A DNA stretch of 19,375 nucleotides, taken from assembly GCA_041595355.1 (NCBI GenBank), contig JBFHKO010000025.1, positions 1 to 19,375 of the forward strand, written 5' to 3'. Shown piece by piece: positions 1-8,111 of this stretch. The notes beneath the pieces are model-generated. The model had not been told where the DNA came from, did no database searches, and saw only the letters and a list, made by a program, of their open reading frames with translations. Position 1 is the stretch's first letter. Each line of letters opens with the position of its first letter. The translations under genes and the position numbers were made by a program. Origin of the DNA: JBFHKO01 sp041595355 (lineage in GTDB: Bacteria > Pseudomonadota > Gammaproteobacteria > Enterobacterales > Aeromonadaceae).

Positions 1-35
1 CCCGGGGTGCAGCTGCTGGAGTCGGAAGCGCTTCG

Positions 36-373
36 TTAGCCGTTCTCGGTGCCCCTGGGGCTGCTGGACGCGGAGATATTTGCTGCGGCGGCCCGGCTCT
101 GGGCCGCACATCCGGTTGCCAGCTCCGCCAGTATCGGGCACTCCGGGTGCGCATCGCCGTGACAACTGGCAGCCAGGTCGGCGAGACTGGCCTTCATCTG
201 CTGCCATTCGTCTCTCTTTTGCTCCAGCAGGGCGATATGTGCCAGCGCCAGCTGTTTGACCTTGCTGCTGGCGCGCTGCTGCAGCGGGGCCGGCAGCAAT
301 CCCTGCGCCTCGTAGTGGCGTATCATCTTGGCGCTCAGGCCGCCGCCTGGCCTATGTTCAGGTGTCCACTCAT
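36..373 (-). pseudogene. cueR: Broken cueR-like copper-responsive MerR-family regulator
   Basis: An intact relative would be a copper(I)-sensing activator of copA and the copper chaperone. The start ATG (373-371) overlaps the copA stop codon as ATGA, so the gene was once translationally coupled to copA. Reading from it gives MSGHLNIGQAAA and then a TGA at 337-335. The family continues in another frame with LSAKMIRHYEAQGLLPAP. A second lesion lies near 285-274: that segment runs straight into RASSKVKQLALAHI, so roughly 40-45 residues normally between them are missing (wing, second part of the DNA-binding domain and start of the hinge). The dimerisation helix and the metal-binding loop remain, with two cysteines eight residues apart in CHGDAHPEC. 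A frameshift plus a large in-frame loss makes a working DNA-binding protein very unlikely. An in-frame ORF from an ATG at 449 inside copA could encode a fragment, but I see no reason to think it is used. Confidence 0.85.
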
Positions 374-2823
374 TGTTTCGGCTCCTGTTGCCGCAGCGCT
401 GGCTGGCGGGCTCCGGCCATTGGGCGCCAGCGGCGCAGCAGCAGGGCATTGCCGACCACGCTCACCGAGCTGAAGGCCATGGCCGCGCCGGCGATGATCG
501 GGTTGAGCAGGCCAAAGGCGGCCAGCGGCAGGCCGATGAGATTGTAGATGAAGGCCCAGAACAGGTTCTGGCGGATCTTGGCGTAGGTGCGGCGCGAGAT
601 ATCCAGCGCATCGGCCACCAACAGCGGATTGCCGCGCATCAGGGTGATGCCGGCTGCCTGCATGGCCACGTCGGTGCCGGTGGCCATGGCGATGCCGACA
701 TCGGCCGCCACCAGAGCCGGCGCATCGTTGATGCCATCGCCCACCATGGCCACGATGCGGCCTCCCGCCCGCAGTTCATTGACGATGCCGGCCTTGTCTT
801 CGGGCAACACCTCGGCCCGTACCTCATCCAGTCCCAGTTGGCTGGCCACGGCGCGGGCACTGCCGCTATTGTCGCCGGTCAGCATCACCACCCGCAGCCC
901 CTGAGCCTGCAGACCGGCCACGGCCGCGCGGGCCTCGGGCTTGAGGGCGTCGGCGAACGCCAGCAGTCCCAGCAGCCGGCGTTGCCCGTTCTGCTCGCGG
1001 ACCAGCCAGGCGAGCGTATGGCCGGTCTGTTGCAACTGCTCGGCCTCGCCGGCCAGGGAGCCGGCGCTGAGCTGCAACTCTGTCAGCAACCGTTGACTGC
1101 CCAGATAGAGGGTGGCGCCGTCCAGCTCGCCCTGCATGCCGCGCCCGGGCAGGGCCTTGAGCTGGTTGGCGACGGGAATGCTCACCGATTCGGCCGCGGC
1201 GTACTCCAGCACGGCCCTGGCCAGGGCATGCTCGCTGCCGCGCTGCAGGGCGGCGGCCAGGGCCAGTACCCGTGCCTGCGGCTCATCCCGTGCCAGCAAG
1301 CGGGCCAGCCGCGGCTGACCCAGGGTGAGGGTGCCGGTCTTGTCGAAGGCTACCGTCTGAACCCGATGAGCCAGCTCCAGCGCCTCGGCGTCCTTGATGA
1401 GGATGCCGAAACGGGCCGCGCTGCCGGTACCGGCCATGATGGCGGTGGGCGTGGCCAGCCCCAGGGCGCAGGGGCAGGCGATCACCAGCACGGCCACGGC
1501 ATTGAGCAGGGCCTGCTGCCAGTGGCCGTTGCCAAGCCCCCAGCCGAGCAGGGTGAGCAGCGCCAGGCCCAGTACCACGGGGACGAAGAGGGCGCTGACC
1601 CTGTCTACCAGATGCTGGATGGGCGCCTTGGCGGCCTGGGCGTTTTCGACCAGGCGAATGATGCGCGCCAGTGTGGTTTCGGCGCCGATGGCCAGCGTCT
1701 CGACCTGCAGCAGCCCCTCGGCATTGATGGCGCCGCCGGTGACCCTGTCACCGGGGCCCTTGGCGACCGGCAGGCTCTCGCCGGTGATCAGCGACTCGTC
1801 CACCTGGCTCTGTCCCTCCAGGATCTGGCCATCCACCGGGATGCGTTCGCCAGGGCGGATCAGCACCCGATCGCCTATCTGCACGGCCGCCAGCGGCAGG
1901 GTACGTTCGACGCCATCTTGCACCACCCGGGCTGTTTCGGGACGCAACGCCTGCAGGGCGCGGATGGCTTCGGTGGTCTGCCGTTTGGCCCGGGCTTCCA
2001 GCCATTTGCCGAGCAGCACCAGGGTGATGACGGCGGCCCCGGCCTCGAAATAGAGGTGCGGGGTCGCGTCGGAAGCCGCACTCAGCCAGAGATAGAGCGA
2101 CAGGCCGTAGGCGGCGCTGGTGCCAAGGGCTACCAGCAGATCCATGTTGCCGCTGCCGGCGCGCAGCGCCTTCCAGCCGGCGCGGTAGAAGCGGCCTCCC
2201 AGCCAGAACTGTACCGGGGTGGCCAGTAGCCACTGCCACAGCCCCGGCAGTTGCCAGTGGGCTCCGGCGAGCAGGCCCAGCATCGGCAGCACCAGCGGCA
2301 GGCTGAGCAGTGCAGCCAGGGCGACCGGCCACCAGAGCGGCAGCCGTCCTGGGGAGCCCGCCTGGGCGCCTGCCGTTATCAGTGTGGCCTGGTAACCGGC
2401 CTGCGCCACGGCGGCGCACAGTGCTTGCGGGTCCAGATCCGGCAGCTGCTGCACATAGGCCTGTTCGGTGGCCAGGTTGATGCTTACGCTCAGGACGCCG
2501 GGTTGTTTGGCCAGCGCCTTTTCTACCCGGCCGACACAGGCGGCGCAGCTCATGCCCTGGATGGCAAGCTGGAGGGTCTCGCTTTGCACCTGGTAGCCAG
2601 CCTGCTCCACGGCGGCGACCAGGCTTGGGGTGGCGACGTCGTTGCGTACCTGCACCTCGGCGCGCTCGGTGGCCAGATTGACCTCGGCATGTCGGACGCC
2701 GGCGATGCCGAGCAGGGCTTTTTCCACGCGTCCGACGCAGGAGGCACAGCTCATGCCCCGGATGGGCAGGCTCAGACGGGTGCTGTCGGTGGTGTCGGCA
2801 GGGGTGGTATGGGATCTGGGCAT
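370..2823 (-). CDS. copA: Copper(I)-exporting P1B-type ATPase CopA, 817 aa
   Basis: Inner-membrane pump that expels Cu(I) from the cytoplasm using ATP. Two N-terminal heavy-metal-binding domains carry GMSCASC (Cys26, Cys29) and GMSCAAC (Cys93, Cys96). Membrane helices follow from about residue 160. The actuator loop has ITGE near 346-349, the transport helix has CPC at 450-452, the phosphorylation site is DKTGT with Asp494, and the ATP-site hinge is GDGINDAP near 695. Two more helices close the protein. I chose the ATG at 2823 because AAAGGAGG lies just upstream; a longer reading to 2886 has no such site. The nucleotide-binding domain reads SEHALA where P1B ATPases usually have SEHPLA, so His is kept but the proline is lost. 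The stop overlaps the cueR pseudogene start. It is divergent from the copZ-like gene, and both probably answered to the same regulator. Confidence 0.96.
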   Translation of the reverse strand: MPRSHTTPADTTDSTRLSLPIRGMSCASCVGRVEKALLGIAGVRHAEVNLATERAEVQVRNDVATPSLVAAVEQAGYQVQSETLQLAIQGMSCAACVGRVEKALAKQPGVLSVSINLATEQAYVQQLPDLDPQALCAAVAQAGYQATLITAGAQAGSPGRLPLWWPVALAALLSLPLVLPMLGLLAGAHWQLPGLWQWLLATPVQFWLGGRFYRAGWKALRAGSGNMDLLVALGTSAAYGLSLYLWLSAASDATPHLYFEAGAAVITLVLLGKWLEARAKRQTTEAIRALQALRPETARVVQDGVERTLPLAAVQIGDRVLIRPGERIPVDGQILEGQSQVDESLITGESLPVAKGPGDRVTGGAINAEGLLQVETLAIGAETTLARIIRLVENAQAAKAPIQHLVDRVSALFVPVVLGLALLTLLGWGLGNGHWQQALLNAVAVLVIACPCALGLATPTAIMAGTGSAARFGILIKDAEALELAHRVQTVAFDKTGTLTLGQPRLARLLARDEPQARVLALAAALQRGSEHALARAVLEYAAAESVSIPVANQLKALPGRGMQGELDGATLYLGSQRLLTELQLSAGSLAGEAEQLQQTGHTLAWLVREQNGQRRLLGLLAFADALKPEARAAVAGLQAQGLRVVMLTGDNSGSARAVASQLGLDEVRAEVLPEDKAGIVNELRAGGRIVAMVGDGINDAPALVAADVGIAMATGTDVAMQAAGITLMRGNPLLVADALDISRRTYAKIRQNLFWAFIYNLIGLPLAAFGLLNPIIAGAAMAFSSVSVVGNALLLRRWRPMAGARQPALRQQEPKQ

Positions 2824-2845
2824 GGGATCATCCTCCTTTGTCACA

Positions 2846-2866
2846 GTATGCCCCCAGCATGAAGGT
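2846..2866 (-). promoter_or_regulatory. Possible copA promoter with degenerate CueR-type site
   Basis: On the minus strand upstream of copA, TTGTGG and CATACT lie 18 bp apart as possible -35 and -10 elements. Read on the plus strand, this 21-bp stretch ends in GAAGGT and has a central run of C followed by GC, as CueR operators do. Only one half-site is well preserved; the other (GTATGCC) is poor. The position is right for copA, but the motif is weak. Confidence 0.35.
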
Positions 2867-2959
2867 TGCCACAATGTCAGAGTCACGCGCTCGACGCGGC
2901 GTCATTTGGCCCGACGATGGGGCGGCGTATCGGGCATGGCCGGCCGCGCGCCAAACGAC

Positions 2960-2990
2960 TTGACTTTGCCATGCGGGGAAGGTGCATAGT
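2960..2990 (+). promoter_or_regulatory. MerR/CueR-type promoter and operator of the copZ-like gene
   Basis: A -35 TTGACT (2960-2965) and a -10 CATAGT (2985-2990) are separated by 19 bp. Such an overlong spacer is the signature of promoters activated by MerR-family regulators. The spacer holds an imperfect dyad with half-sites ACTTTGCC (2963-2970) and GGGAAGGT (2976-2983), close to the known CueR halves ACCTTCC and GGAAGGT. The -10 ends 33 bp before the start codon. A CueR-like protein is the expected regulator, yet the neighbouring cueR is broken. Confidence 0.8.
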
Positions 2991-3023
2991 GATGGCGAAA
3001 TCACGTATGAGAAGGAGAACAGC

Positions 3024-3221
3024 ATGACCCAGTTTCAGGTAGCGGACATGAGTTGTGGCCACTGCGTTGGCGCCATCACCCGGGCGATACAGGCGCGGGA
3101 TGCAAGGGCGCAGATCAGCGCGGATCTGGCCGCGCACAGTGTCAGCATCGAGAGCCGCCTTTCTGCCGAGGAGCTGGCGCGCCTCATCCGTGACGCCGGT
3201 TTCACCCCGGAGCCGCGCTGA
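3024..3221 (+). CDS. copZ: Small cytoplasmic copper chaperone, CopZ-type HMA protein, 65 aa
   Basis: A single heavy-metal-associated domain with the Cu(I)-binding motif MSCGHC near residues 9-14 and no signal peptide. Proteins of this type bind cytosolic Cu(I) and pass it to the N-terminal domains of CopA. The C-terminal half has the usual pattern of a beta strand (HSVSIES) followed by a helix (SAEELARLIRDAGF). The ATG at 3024 is chosen because AAGGAG lies 6 bp upstream and the domain starts directly after it; an ATG at 2982 would overlap the operator. The gene is divergent from copA and driven by the CueR-type promoter. The copper assignment rests on that context, since the fold alone also fits other soft metals. 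Confidence 0.85.
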   Translation: MTQFQVADMSCGHCVGAITRAIQARDARAQISADLAAHSVSIESRLSAEELARLIRDAGFTPEPR

Positions 3222-3248
3222 GGGGGCCACGCCGGAGTCAAACGCGCT

Positions 3249-3275
3249 GCTGCCCGGGGGCGGGGCGGCGGTTTT
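3249..3275 (+). terminator. Probable weak intrinsic terminator after copZ
   Basis: A GC-rich hairpin has arms GCTGCCC (3249-3255) and GGGCGGC (3263-3269), seven pairs including one G-U. It is followed by GG and a short TTTT run (3272-3275). It lies 28 bp after the copZ stop. The short T run makes this a moderate call. Confidence 0.45.
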
Positions 3276-3363
3276 GCCATCCGGACGGCGGGAACTCCTG
3301 CGCTGGATCATGCTTCCCCTGCGGGCCGGCCCCTACACTAGGCGGCCACTGTGAGGAGAGCCC

Positions 3364-4326
3364 ATGCAGCTACACGAACTCGTCAACATGCTCGGCCAGG
3401 ATCTGCAACGCCGGCATGGCCAGAAGGTACACAAGCTCAGTATCCACGGCGCCTTCACCTGTCCCAATCGGGATGGCACCCTGGGGCGGGGAGGCTGCAC
3501 CTTCTGCAACGTGGCTTCCTTTGCCGATGAAGGGGCCAGCCGCCAGTCGATCCGCGAGCAACTGGCCAGCCGCGCCGAGGAGGCGACCCGGGCCCGCCGT
3601 TATCTGGCCTACTTCCAGGCCTATACCAGCACCTATGCCGAGGTGGATTACCTGCGCCGCATGTACGAGGAGGCCCTGACGGCGGCCGACATGGTGGGCT
3701 TGTGCGTCGGCACGCGCCCGGACTGCGTGCCCGATGCGGTGCTGGATCTGCTGGCCGGTTACCGCCAGCAGGGCTTCGAGGTGTGGCTGGAGCTGGGGCT
3801 GCAAAGTGCCCACGATGCGACCCTGAAACGCATCAACCGGGGGCATGATTATGCCGCCTATGTCGATGCCGTGACCCGTGCCCGCGCCCGGGGACTCAAG
3901 ATCTGCACCCACCTCATCGTCGGCCTGCCCGGCGAGACCCCGGCCGCCAGCCTCGAGACCCTGCAGCGGGTGGTGGAGACCGGCACCGAGGGGATCAAGC
4001 TGCATCCGCTGCATCTGGTGCAGGGCAGTACCCTCGGCAAGGCCTGGCAGATGGGGCGCTTGCCGGCCCTCGCCCTGGACGAGTATGTGGAGACGGCGGT
4101 GGCCATGATCCGGCACACGCCGGCCGAGGTGGTCTACCACCGGCTGTCGGCCTCGGCGCGCAAGCCGACATTGCTGGCGCCCGAGTGGTGCGAGAATCGC
4201 TGGACCGCCATGGTGGCCATACAGCGTGCCCTGGCCGTGCAAGGCGGGCAGGGCAGTGCCCTGGGCGCCCCTTTTCGGCCGGCCGGCAGCGAGACGCCGG
4301 CGCTATCGGCTGACCCGGCTCACTAA
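3364..4326 (+). CDS. yhcC: YhcC-family radical SAM protein, 320 aa
   Basis: Predicted iron-sulfur radical S-adenosylmethionine enzyme of the YhcC family, whose reaction is not established to my knowledge. The start ATG has GAGGAGAG just upstream. The cluster-binding cysteines are Cys33, Cys45 and Cys48 (CPNRDGTLGRGGCTFC). The wider first spacing, CX11CX2C rather than CX3CX2C, is typical of this family. Downstream are segments expected of the partial TIM barrel: GLCVGTRPDC, WLELGLQS and THLIVGLPGET. E. coli YhcC is of similar length. In E. coli yhcC also neighbours arcB, so the pairing here is conserved synteny. It ends 74 bp before arcB. The last 20 or so residues are low-complexity and probably outside the catalytic domain. 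Confidence 0.9.
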   Translation: MQLHELVNMLGQDLQRRHGQKVHKLSIHGAFTCPNRDGTLGRGGCTFCNVASFADEGASRQSIREQLASRAEEATRARRYLAYFQAYTSTYAEVDYLRRMYEEALTAADMVGLCVGTRPDCVPDAVLDLLAGYRQQGFEVWLELGLQSAHDATLKRINRGHDYAAYVDAVTRARARGLKICTHLIVGLPGETPAASLETLQRVVETGTEGIKLHPLHLVQGSTLGKAWQMGRLPALALDEYVETAVAMIRHTPAEVVYHRLSASARKPTLLAPEWCENRWTAMVAIQRALAVQGGQGSALGAPFRPAGSETPALSADPAH

Positions 4327-4400
4327 TTTCGTTCTCGGCGGCTCCGCAGCCTGCCCGGGGTTGTTATCATGGGGGCTGATTGAATTCGAAAGGACAGGGC

Positions 4401-6701
4401 ATGCGGCAGATCACCTCTTGGGCGCAGTATTATGTGGATTGGCTGACGCGACTTGGCATCATCCGCTTCAGCCTGCTGCTGGCCCTGTGCATCATAGTGC
4501 TGGCGGTGGTCATCCAGATGGGGGTGACCCTGGTACTGCGCGGCGGAGTGGAAACGGTGGATCTGGTGCGCTCCGTCTTCTTCGGTCTGCTGGTGACCCC
4601 CTGGGCGGCCTATTTCCTGACGGCGGTGGTGGACGAGCTGGAGGATTCGCGTCAGCGGCTGACCCACATGGTGCGCAAGCTGCAGGAGATGCGCCAGCGC
4701 GACCAGGGACTCAATGCCCAGCTGCAGGAGAAGCTGGAGCAGCTCAACCGGCAGATCGAGGAGACCCGCCGCGCCGAGGCGGGGCGGCTGACCATGATGG
4801 CGGAGTTGAAGGCGGAGGCCTTACGCCGTGAGCAGGCCCAGAGCGAGCGCGAGGAGCAGAATGCCCTGCTGCACTCCTTCTTCGATTCGGCGCCGGATCT
4901 GGTCTACTACCGCAACGAGGCCGGGCAGTTTTCCGGCTGCAACCGCGCCATGGAGCGCCTCATCGGTCGCCCGGAGGCCGAGATCATCGGCCTGACGCCC
5001 CGGGATCTCTATGCGGCGACCATCGCCGAGCGCGTGATTGAGACCGACCGCATGGTGCTGGAAAGCAATCAGCTGGTCACCTACGAGCAGTGGATGGAGT
5101 ACCCGGATGGCCGCAAGGCCTGTTTCGAAATGCGCAAGGTGCCCATCTTCGATATGCGGGGCAAGCGGCTGGGGCTGCTCGGCTTCGGGCGCGACATCAC
5201 CGAGCGCAAGCAGTATCAGGAGCAGCTGGAGAAGGCGAGCCGCGACAAGACCACGTTCATCTCCACCATCAGCCACGAGCTGCGTACGCCGCTGAACGGC
5301 ATCGTCGGCCTGAGCCGTATCCTGCTGGATACGCCGCTCAGCGACACCCAGCGCCAGCAGCTGAATACCATTCACCTGAGTGCCGTCACCCTGGGCAACA
5401 TCTTCAATGACATCATCGATCTGGACAAGCTGGATCGCCACCGGCTGCAGATAGCGCCGACGCGGCTGGATCTGCCCGCCTTCCTGCATGATCTGGAGAC
5501 CCTGACCCGGCTGATGGCCCAGCAGAAGGGGCTCTACTGCCACTTCGACTGCGATGGGGAGCTGCCGCGCTGGATACTGGCGGATGGCACCCGCCTGCGG
5601 CAGGTGCTCTGGAATCTGACCGGCAATGCGGTCAAGTTCACCGAGCAGGGCGGCATCAGCCTGCAGATCATGGTCTACCCGGTGGCGGCACAGCGGGTGA
5701 TGTTGCGCATCGAGGTGGAGGACACCGGCATCGGCATCCCCCGCGGTGAGCAGGAGAAGATCTTCGCCATGTATTACCAGGTGGACGGCAACACCCATGC
5801 CGTGGGCACCGGCATCGGGCTGGCGGTCTCCCGCCAGCTCATCGAGGCCATGGGCGGGCATATCCTGCTCGACAGCGAGCCGGGCGAAGGCTCCTGCTTC
5901 ACCCTGGAGCTGGAGGTGCCCTGTCTGGACGCCGAGCCCGAGACGGAGCCGCTGCCGGTGCCGAGCCAGCGTATCCTGCTGGTGGAAGATGTGGAGCTCA
6001 ACATCACCGTCGCCCAAGCGTTGCTGGAGAAGCTGGGCCACCGGGTCGAGGTGGCTCGCACCGGCGCCGAAGCGTTGAGTCTGGTGCAGCCGGGGCGCTT
6101 CGATTTGATACTGCTGGATATCCAGCTGCCGGACATGACCGGTTTTGATATTGCCGATCGGCTGCGGGTTACCCTGGGCGAGGCACTGCCGCCGCTGGTG
6201 GCACTGACGGCCAATCTCATCCGCGACAAGTCCGAATACGAGCGCCACGGCATGCAGGAGGTGATAGGCAAGCCGCTGGCGGTGGAGAGCCTCACCCGCT
6301 GCCTGGAGCGATTGTTCGTCGTCTGCCCGACGCCGGAGGCCCCGCGGCCCGAGCGCCAGCAGGATGTGCTGGATCTACCGTTTCTGGATGAGTACGCCAA
6401 CATGGTGGGCAAGTCGGTGCTATGCTCGGCAGTGGAGTTGTTCGAGCGCATGATGCCCAACTACATGGCGGTGCTCACCAGCAATCTGGTGGCGCGGGAC
6501 CAGGGCGGCATGGTGACCGAGGCGCACAAGATCAAGAGTGCCGCCGGTGCCATCGGCCTCAAACGTCTGCATCAGCTGGCCCAGCAGGCGCAGGATCCGT
6601 CGGAGCCGGCCTGGTGGGAAAACATAGAGGACTGGATTGAAGCCATGCGCTACGCTTGGCCTCAGGACTTGGCCTCGCTCAAGCGCTGGCTGCAGGAGTA
6701 G
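4401..6701 (+). CDS. arcB: Aerobic respiration control sensor hybrid histidine kinase ArcB, 766 aa
   Basis: Inner-membrane sensor of quinone redox state that phosphorylates ArcA when respiration slows. Domains in order: two membrane helices (about 23-48 and 58-77), a coiled-coil linker (about 80-155), a PAS domain, a histidine kinase core, a receiver and an HPt domain. The phosphorelay residues are His292 (ISHELRTPLNG), Asp573 (LLDIQLPDMTG) and His709 (EAHKIKSAAG). The ATP site has NAVKF, DTGIGIP and GTGIGLAVS. Cys180 (SGCNR) and Cys241 (KACFE), which form redox disulfides in E. coli ArcB, are present at identical positions. I chose the ATG at 4401 because AAAGGA is 6 bp upstream and the numbering then matches E. 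coli; a TTG at 4380 would add seven residues. E. coli ArcB is 778 aa. dgt follows after 23 bp, so the two are probably co-transcribed. Confidence 0.97.
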   Translation: MRQITSWAQYYVDWLTRLGIIRFSLLLALCIIVLAVVIQMGVTLVLRGGVETVDLVRSVFFGLLVTPWAAYFLTAVVDELEDSRQRLTHMVRKLQEMRQRDQGLNAQLQEKLEQLNRQIEETRRAEAGRLTMMAELKAEALRREQAQSEREEQNALLHSFFDSAPDLVYYRNEAGQFSGCNRAMERLIGRPEAEIIGLTPRDLYAATIAERVIETDRMVLESNQLVTYEQWMEYPDGRKACFEMRKVPIFDMRGKRLGLLGFGRDITERKQYQEQLEKASRDKTTFISTISHELRTPLNGIVGLSRILLDTPLSDTQRQQLNTIHLSAVTLGNIFNDIIDLDKLDRHRLQIAPTRLDLPAFLHDLETLTRLMAQQKGLYCHFDCDGELPRWILADGTRLRQVLWNLTGNAVKFTEQGGISLQIMVYPVAAQRVMLRIEVEDTGIGIPRGEQEKIFAMYYQVDGNTHAVGTGIGLAVSRQLIEAMGGHILLDSEPGEGSCFTLELEVPCLDAEPETEPLPVPSQRILLVEDVELNITVAQALLEKLGHRVEVARTGAEALSLVQPGRFDLILLDIQLPDMTGFDIADRLRVTLGEALPPLVALTANLIRDKSEYERHGMQEVIGKPLAVESLTRCLERLFVVCPTPEAPRPERQQDVLDLPFLDEYANMVGKSVLCSAVELFERMMPNYMAVLTSNLVARDQGGMVTEAHKIKSAAGAIGLKRLHQLAQQAQDPSEPAWWENIEDWIEAMRYAWPQDLASLKRWLQE

Positions 6702-6724
6702 TACATCACGGAGAGGAGCCCCTC

Positions 6725-8083
6725 ATGGGCTATGCCACACTGATCCAGGCGGCCCGCTTTCGTCCGCTGGCCGATGAGGATCTGCTTGAGGCCACCGAGC
6801 AGGACCGGGCGCGCATCGTGCAGTGTGCACCGGTGCGGCGCCTGCAGCAGAAGACCCAGGTCTTTCCTCTGGATGTGAAGGCCTCGGTGCGCAGTCGCCT
6901 GACCCACTCCCTGGAGGTACAGGAAACCGGCCGCCAGCTCACCCGTGCCATCTTGCGGCGCCTGCCTGCCGGCTCGCTGCCGGCCACCCCGGTGCTCAAT
7001 CTGGTGGAGATGGCCTGCCTGCTGCATGATGTGGGCAACCCGCCCTTCGGCCACTTCGGCGAGGCGGTGATCCGCGAATGGCTGGTCCAGAGCCTGGATC
7101 GACTCTCGCCCCGGGTACTCGGCGAGGCGCCCAGCCCCCAGTGGGTCGCGCAGCTGCGGCCCGATCTGCTCAACTTCGATGGCAACGCCCAGAGCCTGCG
7201 ACTGGTACACAGCCTGCAGGGGCTCAACCTGACGCTGAGCCAGCTGGCCGCCCTGATCAAATATCCCCGCGGTGCCTATGAGCTGCAGGCCGACGAATCG
7301 GTCAAGGCAGGCTACTTCTTCAGTGAGCGCGGGCTGATGGCCGTGTTGCGCCGGCAGCTGGGGCTGCAGCCGGAGTGTCGCCACCCCCTGGTCTACCTCA
7401 TGGAGGCGGCCGATGATATCGCCTACTGCGTCGCCGATCTGGACGATGCGGTGGACCGGGGGCTGCTCAGTCTGGAGGCGTTGCTGGACTGGTTGCGGGG
7501 CGACCCCGCCCTGGTCGCCTACCTGGAGCCGCTGCTGGCCCGGGCGCTGGCCAGCGAGGAGGGCTTCTTTCCCTGTTTCCGGCATGGCTTGACCCTGGAT
7601 CTGGTGGTGCTGGTGGCCGATACCTACCTGGCGCAGCAGGCGGAGCTGCTGGCGGGCCGCTACATGGGCTCCCTGCTGAACTCCTCTGCCCTGGCGGCCC
7701 GGACCCTGGAGCGGCTGCGCAGCCTGGCCCGGCAGCGGGTCTTCGGTCGCCGGGAGGTGGAGATCCTGGAGCTGGAGGGCTATGCGGCGCTGCGCGGCGT
7801 GCTGGAGACCTATGGCGCGCTGTTGGCGCTGCCGGGCGCCGACTTTCAGGCGCTCGGGCAGGAGCAGGGCAACCGCCGCCATTATCTGGCTCGGCGGCTG
7901 TTTCACCGCCTGCCGCCGCGGCATCTGGCCGCCTATCGGCGTGCGAATGAGCGCGCCGATCCCGACTTTGCCCGCCGCGAGGAGCAGGAGTGGTATTTTC
8001 GCATCCGGCTGTTGCTCGACTTCGTCAGCGGCATGACGGATACCTATGTGCAGGCGGAGTATCGCCTGCTATCCGGCATCTGA
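6725..8083 (+). CDS. dgt: Deoxyguanosinetriphosphate triphosphohydrolase (dGTPase), E. coli type, 452 aa
   Basis: HD-superfamily enzyme that splits dGTP into deoxyguanosine and triphosphate, affecting nucleotide pools and phage defence. Visible motifs are RRLQQKTQVFPL near 38-49, the first metal His61 in RLTHSLEV, the HD pair His101-Asp102 in LLHDVGNPPFGHFGE, the family segment FDGNAQSLRLVHSL, and EAADDIAYCVADL with a further metal Asp. The C-terminus, RIRLLLDFVSGMTDTYVQAEY, is the usual ending. The start has GAGAGGAG upstream and is the first sensible ATG. It is shorter than E. coli Dgt (505 aa), mostly through shorter inserts between motifs, and no key residue is missing. It follows arcB by 23 bp and precedes the autotransporter gene by 28 bp. 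Confidence 0.93.
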   Translation: MGYATLIQAARFRPLADEDLLEATEQDRARIVQCAPVRRLQQKTQVFPLDVKASVRSRLTHSLEVQETGRQLTRAILRRLPAGSLPATPVLNLVEMACLLHDVGNPPFGHFGEAVIREWLVQSLDRLSPRVLGEAPSPQWVAQLRPDLLNFDGNAQSLRLVHSLQGLNLTLSQLAALIKYPRGAYELQADESVKAGYFFSERGLMAVLRRQLGLQPECRHPLVYLMEAADDIAYCVADLDDAVDRGLLSLEALLDWLRGDPALVAYLEPLLARALASEEGFFPCFRHGLTLDLVVLVADTYLAQQAELLAGRYMGSLLNSSALAARTLERLRSLARQRVFGRREVEILELEGYAALRGVLETYGALLALPGADFQALGQEQGNRRHYLARRLFHRLPPRHLAAYRRANERADPDFARREEQEWYFRIRLLLDFVSGMTDTYVQAEYRLLSGI

Positions 8084-8111
8084 ACCCGCTCGACGGGAAG
8101 GGAGCACAAGG

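Noticed and set aside
1..39. Open plus-strand frame ending in TAG at 37-39 (ending LLESEALR), possibly the tail of a convergent gene
   Set aside because: Only 13 codons are visible, and short open frames are common at this GC content. It cannot be told from chance.
328..2229. 633-codon open frame on the plus strand across copA
   Set aside because: It is an antisense shadow of copA: low-complexity Gly/Gln/Ala-rich translation, no domain, and copA motifs on the other strand are unambiguous.
4821..6248. 475-codon open frame antisense to arcB
   Set aside because: Same shadow pattern as above; the arcB phosphorelay motifs fix the coding strand.
6725..8083. dgt plus neighbours as a phage-defence island
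   Set aside because: dGTPase can limit phage, but this is the ordinary enterobacterial-type enzyme between housekeeping genes, with no mobile-element or toxin signature around it.
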